From NCBI GenBank assembly GCA_020226215.1, contig CM035228.1, positions 248,001-312,000 of the forward strand: a stretch of 64,000 bases of DNA. The letters run 5' to 3'. Below are positions 27,301 through 37,080 of this stretch, in pieces. This stretch comes from Sindora glabra. Taxonomy: Eukaryota; Streptophyta; Magnoliopsida; Fabales; Fabaceae. Under the pieces are notes generated by a model. It had not been told where the DNA came from. It did not search any database and worked only from the letters and a program-made list of their open reading frames with translations. The position numbers and the translations under genes were made by a program. Positions within the stretch are counted from its first letter, which is position 1; each line of letters begins with the position of its first letter.

Positions 27301-30300
27301 TCTAAATGTAGCTTTTGGCAACTAATCTAGGTTTTAACTTGTCTATTTTTCCATCAAGGCCAACTTTGATAGTATACACCCAATGACATCCAATAGTAGA
27401 TTTGTCAGAAGATAAAGGAACCGAATACTATGTGCTCCTCGTTTCCAATGTTGCCATTTCATTAAGCATTACTTTATGCCACCCTGGGTGAAAGAGAGCT
27501 TCTTGTATAGTTTTAGGAAAATAAAAACCAAGGACAAGACAAAAACAAAGGCAGAATGGGGTACGAATAAATGATGATAACTCAAAAAATTACAAATAAA
27601 ATTAGGGTTACGAGTAAAATGAATACCTTTACAAAGGGTAATAAGAAGATTATCTGGTAGATCTGAGATAAAAGATTCCACAGAGTCGGATAATGAGTTG
27701 GTAGATTATCATCATTGGTTGTTTGAGGCTCATCTGAGTGAGGACATTGTTGATAAATGATAAAAGGCTAATCTTGTGGATTTGAAGAAACTGAATCAAG
27801 GACTGCTAGTAGTAAAACCTCATTACGAGACTAGACTCTCCCAAAGAAGAAAAGAAATAAGAAATTTCAAAAAAAGTAACATTAGTAGATGTAAAATATT
27901 TCTTTAAACTTGGAGAATAGCACCTGTACCATTTTTGTAGCCTTAAGTAACTCACAAAAACACACTTCATAGAACAAATTGATAATTTATCTTTTTCCTA
28001 GAGTGAAATCACGAACAAAACAAGTGAATTTAAAAATACAAGGAAAAAGCTTATACAAAAATTCAGTTGGATACATCAAAGAATAAAGAATTATATTTTC
28101 CAAAATAAATGAAAGCCTACAATTAATTAAATAACAAATTGTTAAGATAGCATTGCCCCAAAAATGAAAAGGAACATTAGCATGTAATAATAGAGTTTGA
28201 ATAGTTTCAACTAAAAGACGATTTTTTTTTCTTTCAAAAATTCTATTTTGTTGTAGAGAGTAAGGACATGTTGATTGATGAATAATGCTTTATAATGACA
28301 TGAAAGAAACAAAAGATGTAGAAAAATACTCACGAGCATTATCACTATGAAGTGCTTGTATAGTTATTCCAAATTGGATATAAATCTCAAAAACAAAGGA
28401 TTTAAAAATTGAAAATAATTCAAAATAATTTTTCATTAAATATAATTAGGTATACAAGAATAGCCATCAATAAAGGTTGGAAAAACCGAAAACTTAAAAT
28501 GGTATTGACACGACTAGAACCCCTATACATCAAATTGAATTAAAGAAAATAAAGGTTTAACTCAACTAGTAGCTTTATTAGAGAAAGAACTATGAACATA
28601 TTTATCAAGTTGACATGACTTATAATCTAAGGACTCCAATCTTAAAGACTTGGATCCATTTTTTGTAGTTTTGAAAGACTTGGATGATCTAGACAACAGT
28701 GGACTAATTCAAGAGACTCTGTAGCAACACCAATAACTAATGATATGATTGAATGTAACAAAATTCTTTTGATTCATGTCTGGTACCAATCACCTTCCTT
28801 GTACCTTAATCTTGTATTAGAAAAGAATAAAAAAAGGAGGTTACAAAACAATTGAGAGTCCAGGTAAGTTGACCAATAAAAATTAAGTTGAAAAGAGAAT
28901 TAGGCATATAAAAAACAGATTGTAAATATAGTGAAGAGGACATTTTAGCTTGACCAATACCATGAATGGGTATTTTACAACCATCAGCCAATATAATTGA
29001 GGGAAGGGATTTAATGGTGCAATCAATATGAGTAAAAAGAAATTGATTATTAGATATGTAATTAAAAGATCTCAAGTCAAGAATCTAATAATCACGAGAG
29101 GCAGAATAAGATAAATGAGCAATATAATTACTCATATCTACAATAGATGCAGAATGTACATATTCTTGTTTGGATGTCTTGTGTTGAAGAAATTGTCCTT
29201 TCAAAAATTCTTGATATTCTAGATCAAAAAATAGAGAAGATTGATTAGTTAATTTAGAACTAAATTGAACCACATTGGTAGATTAAGTCAACCAGCTATG
29301 TAAAGCAAAGCATCTAGCTTGGGTATGTCCTGACTTATGACAGTAAGTACACTGGGGTCAATTGTTCCAATCACTACCATGTCTCCTTTGATTGTTGCGA
29401 CCACCACCATGTTCCCCTTTATGATCACCAATATATGTCACTAAAGTAGAGTTTTTAGTATTAATAAGTTTAGTATTAATAAGAGTGGCTGAAGTGGGTA
29501 ATCATAACAATGGGTTGATTAACACTTCTGCTATAGGAACCTCAACATTGCTCAATGTCTACTAATGAAAATTGTTAAGATCAGAATTTAAACTAATAAG
29601 GATAAAGACCATAAAAAATCAGCAGTGATGAGGAAAAGTTTCTTGTATTGGACTATTGTTGTCTTAGAAATATTGACATAAGAAAACAAATTTGATTCCT
29701 GTTTCAAATTCTTCAACCTACTCACAACATTATACGATTATTGAATATCATTGGAGTATAAGTTCTTGGCTTCCTTCTAGTCCTTAAAGGTATAACAACT
29801 GTCTTAATCATTGGAGTATAAGTTCTTGGCTTTCTTCTAGTCCTTAAAGGTATAACAAGTGTCTTAAGGTTGAAAAATAAACAACAAACTAGGATCAATG
29901 GACTGCCACAATATTGCACATAATTGTGCATCAATCTTGTTCCACTCACTCTATTTATCACCTGCAACAACCTTTTTAGTCAAGTATTCAAAATAACCTT
30001 GACCCTCAAACGATAATAAAATGGAAGCACTTCATAAGAAAGAGTTGGGGCCATTCAATTTTGCAGAAGTAATTGCGGGAGTACCAAAAATTACAAAAGA
30101 AAAAAATAGTACCAAAATTGTCGAGTTTAGAAGTAGACATGATGGAGAGTAAATGAAAAAGAAGCCATTGGTTGAGAAAGGCAAAGAAGAAGGTCAAAGA
30201 GAGAGGTTATTGTTTGTCCCTGGTTTAGAGAGGTAGAGAAATGGTACTTTTTTTTTTAAGGCTGTGGATTGGGAGAAAAAAATGGAGATATGGTGCTTGG

Positions 30301-33300
30301 ATTGACAAATTAAGGCCATAAATGGAGTTAACAAGAAGCCACGGTCAACTTGTGGTGGTGTGTGTAGTGCACGCACACCTAGGATGGTGGCGCATGGATT
30401 CTACGTGCTTCTGGGAAGGTGATGTGTTGAGGACACATGCCAGCGGGGGTGGCTGGAAATTCACTGGCGATACTGATGCTGGTGGTGGTTTTTGAAAAAT
30501 CATAAAGCTTCTTTGTGAATCAAAGCAACCAGATTGGGCATGGTAATTTTGTGTTTGAACATTCTGATTAGAATTGTTTCTGTGGGGAAAAAATGCACAA
30601 TTCAAAAGCCCGGAGGATGGGTCTGTGTTTATGCAGAGGAAAATAGTTCTAAATTCTAGAGGATGGGAATGTGTTTGGGTTTGGGTTTGTTTAGGCAGGG
30701 AATGGGAAATTAGAATTCCGGGCAGAAAATGGTTTTTAATTTTGGAGAATGTAGTTTCAGAGGTCTTTATGGGAAAATTCTGGGCAGAGAAAGAGGAGCT
30801 TGAAGCTCAGTAGAGGAGAATTAAAGCAGAAAACTGAAGCTCAGTAGAGGAAAATTCTGGGCAGAAACAGAGTCCCTCAATATGAGGGCTCCAATACCAA
30901 CTTGAGATTTTTGGGAATGGCTTGATAAAATCATCTCAGCCTTGGTCCTTTATATAGTAGAAATACAATCAATAACTTTTAATGCTAATAAATATAATCC
31001 CATTAGTTATGCCTAAACTATTGCTAATCTTTTGCTAATCATTCTAATCACTAGCTAATTTCAGCATATACAATTAACACTATTCAATTATATTTAATAT
31101 TATTTAACATTTCTTAACATCATATCAAAGCAATATCATCTACCTTGAGGCCTCTTGGGTGCTACACTTCGGGCAACCTAAAAGAAGGTTATGTTGCCAT
31201 TGTAAATTTCTAGGTTTGATTATTTTTCAGTAACTCTTTTCTAGTGAATGGGAAAGAATCCATTGTCCCTGTTTCTGTTTTCAATTCCCTTCTTGTTTCT
31301 GGTCCTCTCTTTGTTCGGAGAGTAGTGCAGTTGTTTGTGGCTATAGGAGGTGTTGTTTGGCATTTAGCAATGTTACCAGAGGTCTGACAGAGTCTAGTGA
31401 AATTCCAGTGGTACTAAAGGGGAGCCACATTCTCTCTGTTCTCGGTGCTTTTCAGCAATCCATGAATGGCTGTGTGTAGCTGGTGGCAAGGAGATCTTCA
31501 ATTGCAATTTCTGGATGGACAGAGGTGACATTTGCCAGCAGTTCTGGTTGAAAGTCTGGCAAGGGTTCCAACAGGATCTGATCTTGTCGTTTGTTGTTGT
31601 GGTTATAGCCATCATCTTGGTGAGTCGCTGGTGATGGAAGATTTTCTGATGACAGAAGTGACTGAAGGCGAAGTTTCCTTTCTGATTAGAGGCCCCTGCT
31701 GACTTCTGAGTCCATCTGTGGCGTTCTGGATGCCAGAAAAGGTTTTGAAGTACGTTATCTGCTCTGTTTAGTGTAAATTTTCTCGATTGAGGTTGTTTTG
31801 GTGGCTTTTCTGCTTGATTCAGTTGATTTGTTTTTATGTGATTTTCATGGTGTTTGGCTATACTGTTTTGGGTACGCTGAATCTTCTTTTTTTGAGGCAG
31901 CTTTTTTCTGGTGATGGCAGTGGCTGATTGTTGTACAATTGGGCGGTTCACTGCCAGCTGTGGGTTTTCTGGTGATATTTGTGGCTGGTGGCAGTGGTTT
32001 AGTATCCAAAAGTTGTTGAGTTTTGGCTAAGGGCTATGTACAAGTTGGTGGGTTTTAGTGGGTTCTTTACTGATTTGGTGAATTTTGGTTATGAGCCAAG
32101 TATTAACGCATCTGTGTCTGTTGTTTCTTGGCTGTTTATCATCGAAAGGTGTGGTTTTGGTTCTGTATTTCTGTTATTTTTTCGTTGTTTGGCTCTGCAA
32201 GTCAGGTTGTGGTGTACAAAGCAGTTCATGGTGGCTGGTCTCCTTCAATCTGGTAGTTTTGGAAATTCTTCTGTGGAGACTGGTGGTGTTGATGAAAACC
32301 GACTCTGTTGGAAGTGTTGGGGCATGTTAAAACTGGTAGTTTTGGGATTTGTTTGGCCATTGTTTGAAAACTATGGCAGAAGAATTTGTGGGTTCTAGTG
32401 GCTTTGTTGGCTATTTTGGCTTTCAAGTATTGTTTCTCTCTCTTTGCTGTGTTGAAGTTGTAAAGCAGTGTGCCTTATTTGTGGTGGTTGATTGCGACTA
32501 GCACAATTTTGGAGGATCTCGGTTTGTGGTGGTGTTGGTGTTGTGAATGCAACCAAAAGTGTTACAATTATTTTTGGTGTAATTCCAACCATTGGTGTTG
32601 GTAATTTTGAGGACCAAGTAGGAAGTTAAGGTGGAGCGGCTCAAGGAAACCTAGTAGAAGTCTTTGGGAAGTTGTGCCATTTGTGCCAGGGAGAACAACT
32701 GGAAGAAAGTTGAGGGCAACCACAGGTAGTTGGCTGAAGATTTCTAGGAGCTGTATCCACAGAGGTTTTGGTCTTTTTTTTTCCTCTTTCTTTTTCTTGT
32801 GTAGTCTGTGGATATCTGCATCAAGGGGGACTTGTTCACAAATAATTGCTTGTTGCAAAGCTGATCCTGAAGTTTGAATTTTGTCAAGTATTTCTTTATA
32901 ATTGTGTTTTATTTTTTTAGGGTTTAAATTTATGTAACAACATTAAGCTTTGTAAACTTCAACTTGAGGGGGTTAGAAAGTACTATTTAGTAATTGGGTT
33001 ATGGTAAAAGCTTATGTTATGATATGGACTTAGGTCCTTGTGTATTTGTGTTTCTATTATTAACTGTATAAATAGTAGCATTAAGTAAGGTATTCATTTG
33101 TCATTGAAATATAATATCAGTGTTCTCTCCCTAATTCTTTCTATTCTCTCTCTACTCTTCCCCTCTAAACCTAACCATGTTTCTCAACAACTATGATGTC
33201 AGCAAATAATTTATTCAAAAGCCTAAACTGGTGGGAGATTGTTGAAAATGATTTTATCAATAGGAGATTGCTGATATCCATATCTTCACTTGATGTTAGA

Positions 33301-33798
33301 ATTTTCCACCCTTCCATTTAGACAAAAAGTCTAACCCATTGTGTATAGGTCAATTTAATAAAAAGGAACTTAGGTCCTTTCTTTCATTGTGAAAACATGC
33401 CCCCCCCCCCCTTTCCCTCTCCTGGTCTAACCCATTCTTTCTATTTTACTCTCTGTACCCCTCAATCTTGAACTCTTTGCTGTGAACGTAGAGCCTTCCT
33501 TCTTATTGAAACATTTAGGTGCAACTAAGGTCTTAAAATTTTTGCAGCCGGTGCTTGCTGTCATGTATCTGGTTCAGTACATGCCAACTCTCGGTTATTG
33601 GCTCATGGACAAGGTATTCTTCACATGTCAGATGATTCATCTTTGTTTCAATTTACTGAGATATAAAGCTTATCCTGTAATTATTACCTACATTAATGTA
33701 ATGGCTTGTAGATTGGCAATAATCGGGTAGAAGCTGCCGCTCAGAAGGGGAACACCTATTCTTTGAGGCTTCTCCTCGGGAAAAAGAAGGCTACATAA
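15485..33798 (+). CDS. DHRS7-like short-chain dehydrogenase/reductase, 12 exons, 325 aa
   Basis: An NAD(P)-dependent oxidoreductase of the classical SDR family, closest in layout to DHRS7/11-beta-HSD-like plant proteins; the substrate is unknown. Exons: 15485-15557, 15724-15779, 15905-15938, 16463-16561, 16652-16800, 18236-18274, 18434-18526, 18845-18943, 19136-19234, 20045-20128, 33548-33613, 33712-33798. They sum to 978 nt in one frame with GT-AG borders. The start is the first ATG after an in-frame TAG at 15443. Residues 1-20 are a hydrophobic signal anchor, so membrane attachment (probably ER) is inferred. The cofactor motif TGASRGIG is at 48-55, HNAA at 130-133, catalytic Ser184, and YSASK with Tyr197 and Lys201; PGPIET follows at 227-232. 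All key residues are present, so the protein should be active. Intron 10 is 13,419 bp, filled with retroelements, yet both splice sites look sound. Confidence 0.93.
18062..18213. repeat. Perfect-looking 76 bp tandem duplication in intron 5
   Basis: Units 18062-18137 and 18138-18213 differ by one base (in the run of T and C after TATTGTC). The near identity means a very recent duplication or a recent homogenisation. The unit ends about 20 bp before the acceptor of exon 6, so the duplication sits in the branch-point neighbourhood. Confidence 0.9.
19635..19724 (+). mobile_element. 5'-truncated Au-like SINE with a 36 bp flanking direct repeat
   Basis: The 90 bp insert carries the diagnostic 3' part of plant Au SINEs: GGGTAAGG, TGCGTACAATAGACC, GTGGTCTGACCC, then GTGCACCGGGCTG and a T-rich end. 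It is bounded by a 36 bp direct repeat at 19599-19634 and 19725-19760 with the same sequence on both sides. It lies in intron 9 of the SDR gene, on the sense strand. The flanking repeat is longer than usual for SINE target-site duplications. Identification rests on recall of the family consensus. Confidence 0.8.
20341..20470 (-). repeat. 3' LTR of the copia element
   Basis: 130 bp, TG...CA. By eye it differs from the 5' LTR at about 16 of 130 positions (~12%), with no length change, so insertion is old. Confidence 0.92.
20478..23706 (-). pseudogene. Broken copia polyprotein (protease, integrase, RT, RNase H)
   Basis: Open stretches on the minus strand keep recognisable domains in copia order. 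At 23443-23706 lies the protease region, its first codons being supplied by the inserted hAT element. At 23006-23518 lie GAG-pre-integrase (HFNH and CLDCESC) and the integrase start. Near 21398-21424 the reverse-transcriptase active-site box reads YVNN instead of YVDD. At 20819-21040 is RNase H with NADWTGCP and RRSTSGYC, and at 20478-20693 the RNase H end with NNQAATHIT and KHVEVDCHFVR. Many stops and frameshifts separate these blocks and both catalytic aspartates of the RT box are lost, so no active enzyme is possible. Confidence 0.9.
23695..24799. mobile_element. Non-autonomous hAT transposon nested in the copia element, 1105 bp
   Basis: Flanked by a perfect 8 bp TSD, GTTTGAAC, at 23687-23694 and 24800-24807. 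The terminal inverted repeats are CATGGTTGTCAAAAT and, read on the other strand, CAAGGTTGTCAAAAT (14 of 15 match). Both facts are diagnostic of the hAT superfamily. Around 24492-24600 on the + strand, a short run encodes a Ser/Ala/Gly-rich stretch followed by NALENRSDIG and then a TGA. This looks like the start of a BED-finger hAT transposase, so this copy is probably a deletion derivative. It also holds an (AT)n microsatellite at about 24270-24298. Confidence 0.88.
25475..25604 (-). repeat. 5' LTR of the copia element
   Basis: 130 bp, begins TGTTGATTAG like its partner; its last two bases on the + strand are TA rather than CA, a terminal mutation. It is followed by the GTATA target-site copy. 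Confidence 0.92.
25610..26097. other. Intron 10 sequence between retroelements
   Basis: Probably original intron DNA. Nothing else recognised. Confidence 0.4.
26098..26790 (+). mobile_element. Plus-strand LTR and leader fragment (element A)
   Basis: About 26098-26358 is an LTR-like block. It has a TATA-like ATATAAATAG, a CT-rich end (CTTCTCCCTTCTCTCTAAACC) and then TGATATTAAAG, a decayed relative of the TGGTATCAGAGC primer-binding site. The tail of this LTR resembles the LTR at 32973-33189. The following leader (CATCATCTACCTTAAGG) resembles the leader at 31133. It ends abruptly where a minus-strand copia fragment begins. The left boundary is approximate and no TSD was found. Confidence 0.55.
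29310..29351 (-). other. Gag CCHC zinc knuckle of the second copia element
   Basis: Fourteen codons give CTYCHKSGHTQARC, a complete CX2CX4HX4C knuckle, which binds retrotransposon RNA in gag. It is the best preserved part of this gag. Confidence 0.9.
29747..29866. repeat. 60 bp tandem duplication within the copia gag remnant
   Basis: Units 29747-29806 and 29807-29866 differ at two positions. The unit length is a multiple of three, so on the minus strand the duplication keeps frame and repeats 20 residues including TRRKPRTYTPMI. Confidence 0.92.
30903..31119 (-). repeat. 5' LTR of the truncated copia element
   Basis: 217 bp; on the minus strand it runs from TGTTAAGAAATG to CCAAAAATCTCA and contains CTATATAAAGGACC, a good TATA box for this orientation. 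Its partner LTR is absent from the window. Confidence 0.85.
31120..33189 (+). mobile_element. Plus-strand LTR element without coding capacity (element B)
   Basis: It opens with a leader (ATATCATCTACCTTGAGG) like that of element A, continues for ~1.8 kb of G/T-rich sequence with no gag or pol motif on either strand, and ends with a polypurine tract CTTGAGGGGG (32963-32972). A 217 bp LTR at 32973-33189 follows, with a TATA-like TATAAATAGTAG and a CT-rich end. Its own 5' LTR is missing; element A is a possible source. Non-coding internal DNA suggests a LARD/TRIM-like element. The 185-codon minus-strand frame at 31394-31951 resembles no protein and is probably a composition effect. Confidence 0.6.
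33190..33547 (+). other. 3' end of intron 10 of the SDR gene
   Basis: Host intron sequence with a C10 run at about 33400 and a normal TTTTTGCAG acceptor for exon 11. Confidence 0.6.
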
Positions 33799-33833
33799 TG
33801 CCAGTTGATTTGATAAGACGAGGCGTGTCTTGG

Positions 33834-33839
33834 AATAAA
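33834..33839 (+). terminator. AATAAA polyadenylation signal of the SDR gene
   Basis: Canonical AATAAA 36 bp after the stop codon, within a TGGAATAAATATT context. It is a plausible near-upstream element; plant signals are loose, so others further on may be used. Confidence 0.5.
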
Positions 33840-34560
33840 TATTATGATCACATGCAACTAACCTCAGAGACTCGAATTTTGGAAAGGACAATTTTACCTT
33901 TTAAATATAATGAATTGTGCAATTAATACTTTCCCTTGCGTTCTGTCAAATTGTTACGAGAGCTGACAGTTTACTGGTTTCCCTTTTCCTTCCTATTCTA
34001 CCCTGCTCAGTTTCTCACATAATGGATTTATCATGAAAGCACGACACTTGCTATAGAGGATAAAATACAAGAACCTTCGTGAGACCTTCGCATGAGAAGG
34101 ATCTGAACAAATGAATCCTCTCATCGTCTCCCATTATGTGTGTAGTCTCCATGCCTTCTTTCACGTAATTTAAAGGCGGAGTACGGGTTCTCCAGATCTT
34201 CAACATGCTAAGGTAATTACTGAAGGCCCAAAAAAAAATTGGTGGGATCTCCTAATAACCATCCCTTCATTTTAGGGGTATAGATGGCATCTCCGTATAT
34301 AAAACATGTATAGTACCCATGCAGGATTGGAAGGGGCTATAATTTATTTAGTATTATTTTATTATTATATTATTTAATATCAGAGAAAGGGGAAGACCAG
34401 GACTTGATGTAGCCAGACTCCCGTGTTGGGGTTCTACCTGTGTGCGTTGATCTCCTGAGATAAGTATATCCCGTATGAATCTTTGCCACTCATGGATTGG
34501 TGGCTCCCGTGCAGCGGTAGAGGTGATAGTATTTGGCTTGCCGTGTGAGGAGGGCGCGGC
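33840..34560. other. 3' flank of the SDR gene, part of it GC-rich and unexplained
   Basis: The first ~200 bp are probably the 3' UTR. From about 34380 to 34560 the sequence is clearly richer in G+C than the surroundings. It lies directly beyond the C-terminal side of the geminivirus-like Rep segment, so it may also be virus-derived, but I could not recognise a viral protein in it. Confidence 0.35.
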
Positions 34561-34639
34561 GTCTTTTAAACTGTAGGTGATAGGGGTTTATCCTTAACGG
34601 TGAAGAGGAGGCCATAAAAGAAGTGGAACCAAGTGTTGC

Positions 34640-35202
34640 ACTCCCTCCACTCAGAGATTTCAGTTCTTGTAATGTTTAAGTAGCTAAACTGAGAAAAATT
34701 TAGGCCTGGATTGCAGATGACGATGGTTGGTATCCTGCCTTCTATCCTTTTTGGGCAAGCTTACTTGCATTTTGAGCTCTAATCTCGTTGGCATCCAATA
34801 AACTACTTCCAGTGTTCCAAAATTTTTGGACCCGTCGTCAACTACGTTGAAATGTGCATCATTGTTGTGGTGCTTCAAATCGATGTGACCGGCATAATAG
34901 TTGAGAAGCCTGAGGCTTTTTTACGAAGTTTTGCCAGTTCGACTTGGACCTTCTAAAATGAGTGATTTGGGCCTATGGGATCTATTTTGAGTTGATTTTA
35001 TATTTTTAGCAGCCAAGTCCAGCAGTAATTGTGGGATGTTCTGGAAATTCCGAAGATTGGGCGTATACGATGGAGGTGGCACCTGAAAGATGTTGTCTAC
35101 ATTGTGGGTAACTTTGTCAAATTGAAGAATGTAACCCCTGGGATCGTCGTCTCTATCAATAACGTTGTGTCGTGGAACGGAATAATCCTGGTAGATACGT
35201 AC
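34640..35202 (-). pseudogene. Endogenous geminivirus-like Rep helicase fragment
   Basis: On the minus strand a 93-codon open stretch runs from 35202 to a TAA at 34921-34923. It ends in a Walker A motif GPSRTGKT (34927-34950) preceded by RPKSLILE. The same frame continues to a Walker B motif, NVVDD (34834-34848). After a frameshift come an IGCQ block, PKRIEG and the motif C block IVICNPG (around 34700-34725). This order and wording are those of the superfamily 3 helicase of geminivirus replication initiator proteins. The N-terminal rolling-circle nickase domain is absent. At least one frameshift and several stops (TAA at 34921-34923; TAG, TAG and TAA between about 34797 and 34755) make it non-functional. 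Position just downstream of a nuclear gene, among plant repeats, shows genomic integration. Confidence 0.8.
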
Positions 35203-35249
35203 CTATTAAGATCCTTGCTTGTCCGAAGGTTAGGTAAAATTAGAATCTT

Positions 35250-36099
35250 TTAATAGATTAGGTTTATTTTTTAAATCATTAACCTAAGCATGATCTATTA
35301 GTTTATATAAAGTTGAAATTTAAGTTTAGCCTAATTTATTAAAAAAATCTAAGTTGATCCGTTAGTCTATTTAAAAATTTATTTATATAAATAAATTTAA
35401 AAGTTTCAAATTTACTAATAGATTAAAATTTTTCTAAGGTTCAAAATTGTCTAATAGATTAATTAGACTTATATAGATAAATATATAAATTAAAATATTT
35501 ATATTATTTATATATATAATATATATTATATTATATTATTCATAAATATATTAATAATTAAATAAATTAGGTTAGATTAGATCTTAAGTAAGGTTATAAA
35601 TTTTTAATAGATCGTTTGACTTATTTGTACTTTTATTTATAATCGTCGTACTTAGAAATGAATGCCCTATAACCAATAGGTTGCAAGGTGCAAGAAGTGT
35701 GAGCTTCGGCATGAAAGAAGTGGGTTATGTTCAATTGACTTTGCAAATCAAAGTTATTGTAGTAAATTATATATATTCAAAGAGTAAATTCTCTAATTGT
35801 AGTCAACTATAGTTCTTCTGAAAGCAACTCTTAAAATTATAATCAATTATAAATTTATTTTTGTAGATTTTTTTATATTTTTATTATTCATTTCCACAAT
35901 CTAACTTCAAATTATCCACTTACATAATGTCAAATCAAGAAAATACATTAAAACAAAAAGATTAATATTCAAGCAAGCTCCAATAAGTAAGACATGATGC
36001 AAGCAAGAATTCTTACCAATTAGCATTAAAATTATCCATGCACATAACCTAGTTCTATATATGCTAGTATCATGAAAAATTTAAGCCAACTTAAGCAAA
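35250..36099. other. AT-rich DNA, possible decayed transposon
   Basis: From about 35230 to 35640 there are inverted-looking blocks (AATAGATTAGGTTTA and AAATTAGGTTAGATTAG) suggestive of a small DNA element, but no matched ends or TSD could be fixed. No gene is seen. Confidence 0.3.
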
Positions 36100-37080
36100 T
36101 TGCTTACTCACTAGGTGATTGAGAAGATAATGGAAGGTTAGAGTAGTAGTTGGCTTGCTTTATTCATCCCAAATGCAAAGAATTAGAATTGGGTACCTAA
36201 AATCCTTAACTTTCTCATCCAAACAAAAATTTTGTAAGAAGAACCACTTAGAAATTTTAAATTAAAAAGATTTACCTTAAATTGGATAATAATTGTTAAT
36301 GGATAAGTAGAATTGATGGCTTGATTTTTTTGTTGTAATTGAAAAAAAAATGGAAAAGAAAAGTTACAAAAATGATAAGAATTTAGGAAAATGAAGTTCT
36401 TGGGAGATTTTAATAGGTAAAAGGTATTTTGGAGATAGAATTATCAAGCTAAGAGCATAAAGGAAAAATAAGATTTTTAATATTCTCCTTACACACTTAT
36501 TTAATTCTAATTATACTTTAGCCCTAAAACATTTCATTCCTTCCTTTTCTTACTACCCTACCTTATATTCTATCACAACATGCCTATTATTTCCTATAAA
36601 ACTTTCACATCAATTCCTATCATTAATAATCAAATAACTATTTTTGCACAAAAATCATTTAAGTTAATTTAATTCCTAAAAAGTGTAACACTAAGTTTAT
36701 GATTACATCTAGAAATTGTTTTTATTTTTATATTTTGAAATTATATATTTGGAGTTATAAATTTTAAAAACTAATTCTAAAAATAGTAACTTGAAAAAAA
36801 TTATTATTTTTTAAGACATAAAAATAGAAATTATATTAAAAGCAATAACTATACAAACTATAGATTTTCCTTTTTTATATTCCCTTTTTTAATATTTATT
36901 AATAAAATGAACATAGAAATAATTAATTAAATAGTAAAAAAATTGGGTAATGATCACTTACTTAGAAATACCAAAAGTTATAAAAATTGTAATTTTATAT
37001 ATCAAATGTATCAAAATGACTGTTTGCTAGTATTTTCTAGCAATCTTTGTTATCTTTATATTTATTTATGTTTAGGCAAA
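36100..37080 (-). repeat. LTR-like repeat remnant
   Basis: The arrangement TTACCTT, an A/G-rich stretch (GAAAAGAAAAGTTAC, AGGAAAATGAAG) and an AT-rich tail resembles the family at 416-760, 9140-9480 and 46975-47395. Ends are not defined and no coding sequence is present. Confidence 0.3.

Larger units (their letters stand above)
26800..31119 (-). mobile_element. Second Ty1/copia element, truncated at its 3' end
   Basis: A minus-strand copia element whose 5' LTR is at 30903-31119. Next to it, at about 30886-30902, is TTGGTATTGGAGC (minus strand), an initiator-Met-type primer-binding site. Leftward come gag with a perfect CCHC knuckle (29310-29351), protease/GAG-pre-integrase traces (28806-29075) and reverse transcriptase. 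The RT box reads CVDD near 26914-26955, with the catalytic Asp pair intact. Just beyond, an LGVEV-like RT motif is visible at about 26810-26840, and then the sequence changes. RNase H and the 3' LTR are missing, so the element lost its 3' end. Stops and frameshifts are scattered throughout. Confidence 0.85.

Noticed and set aside
31394..31951. A 185-codon minus-strand frame as a novel protein gene
   Set aside because: It lies in the G/T-rich internal part of an LTR element, is rich in Gln, Asn, His and Lys as the complement of that bias would give, and shows no domain. Several other long frames overlap it on both strands for the same reason.
34340..34375. A possible geminivirus replication-origin nonanucleotide near TAGTATTATT
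   Set aside because: The conserved TAATATTAC is not present and no stem-loop flanks it; it is simply AT-rich.
35029..35253. A 74-codon plus-strand frame over the viral fragment
   Set aside because: It is the antisense shadow of the Rep-like minus-strand frame.
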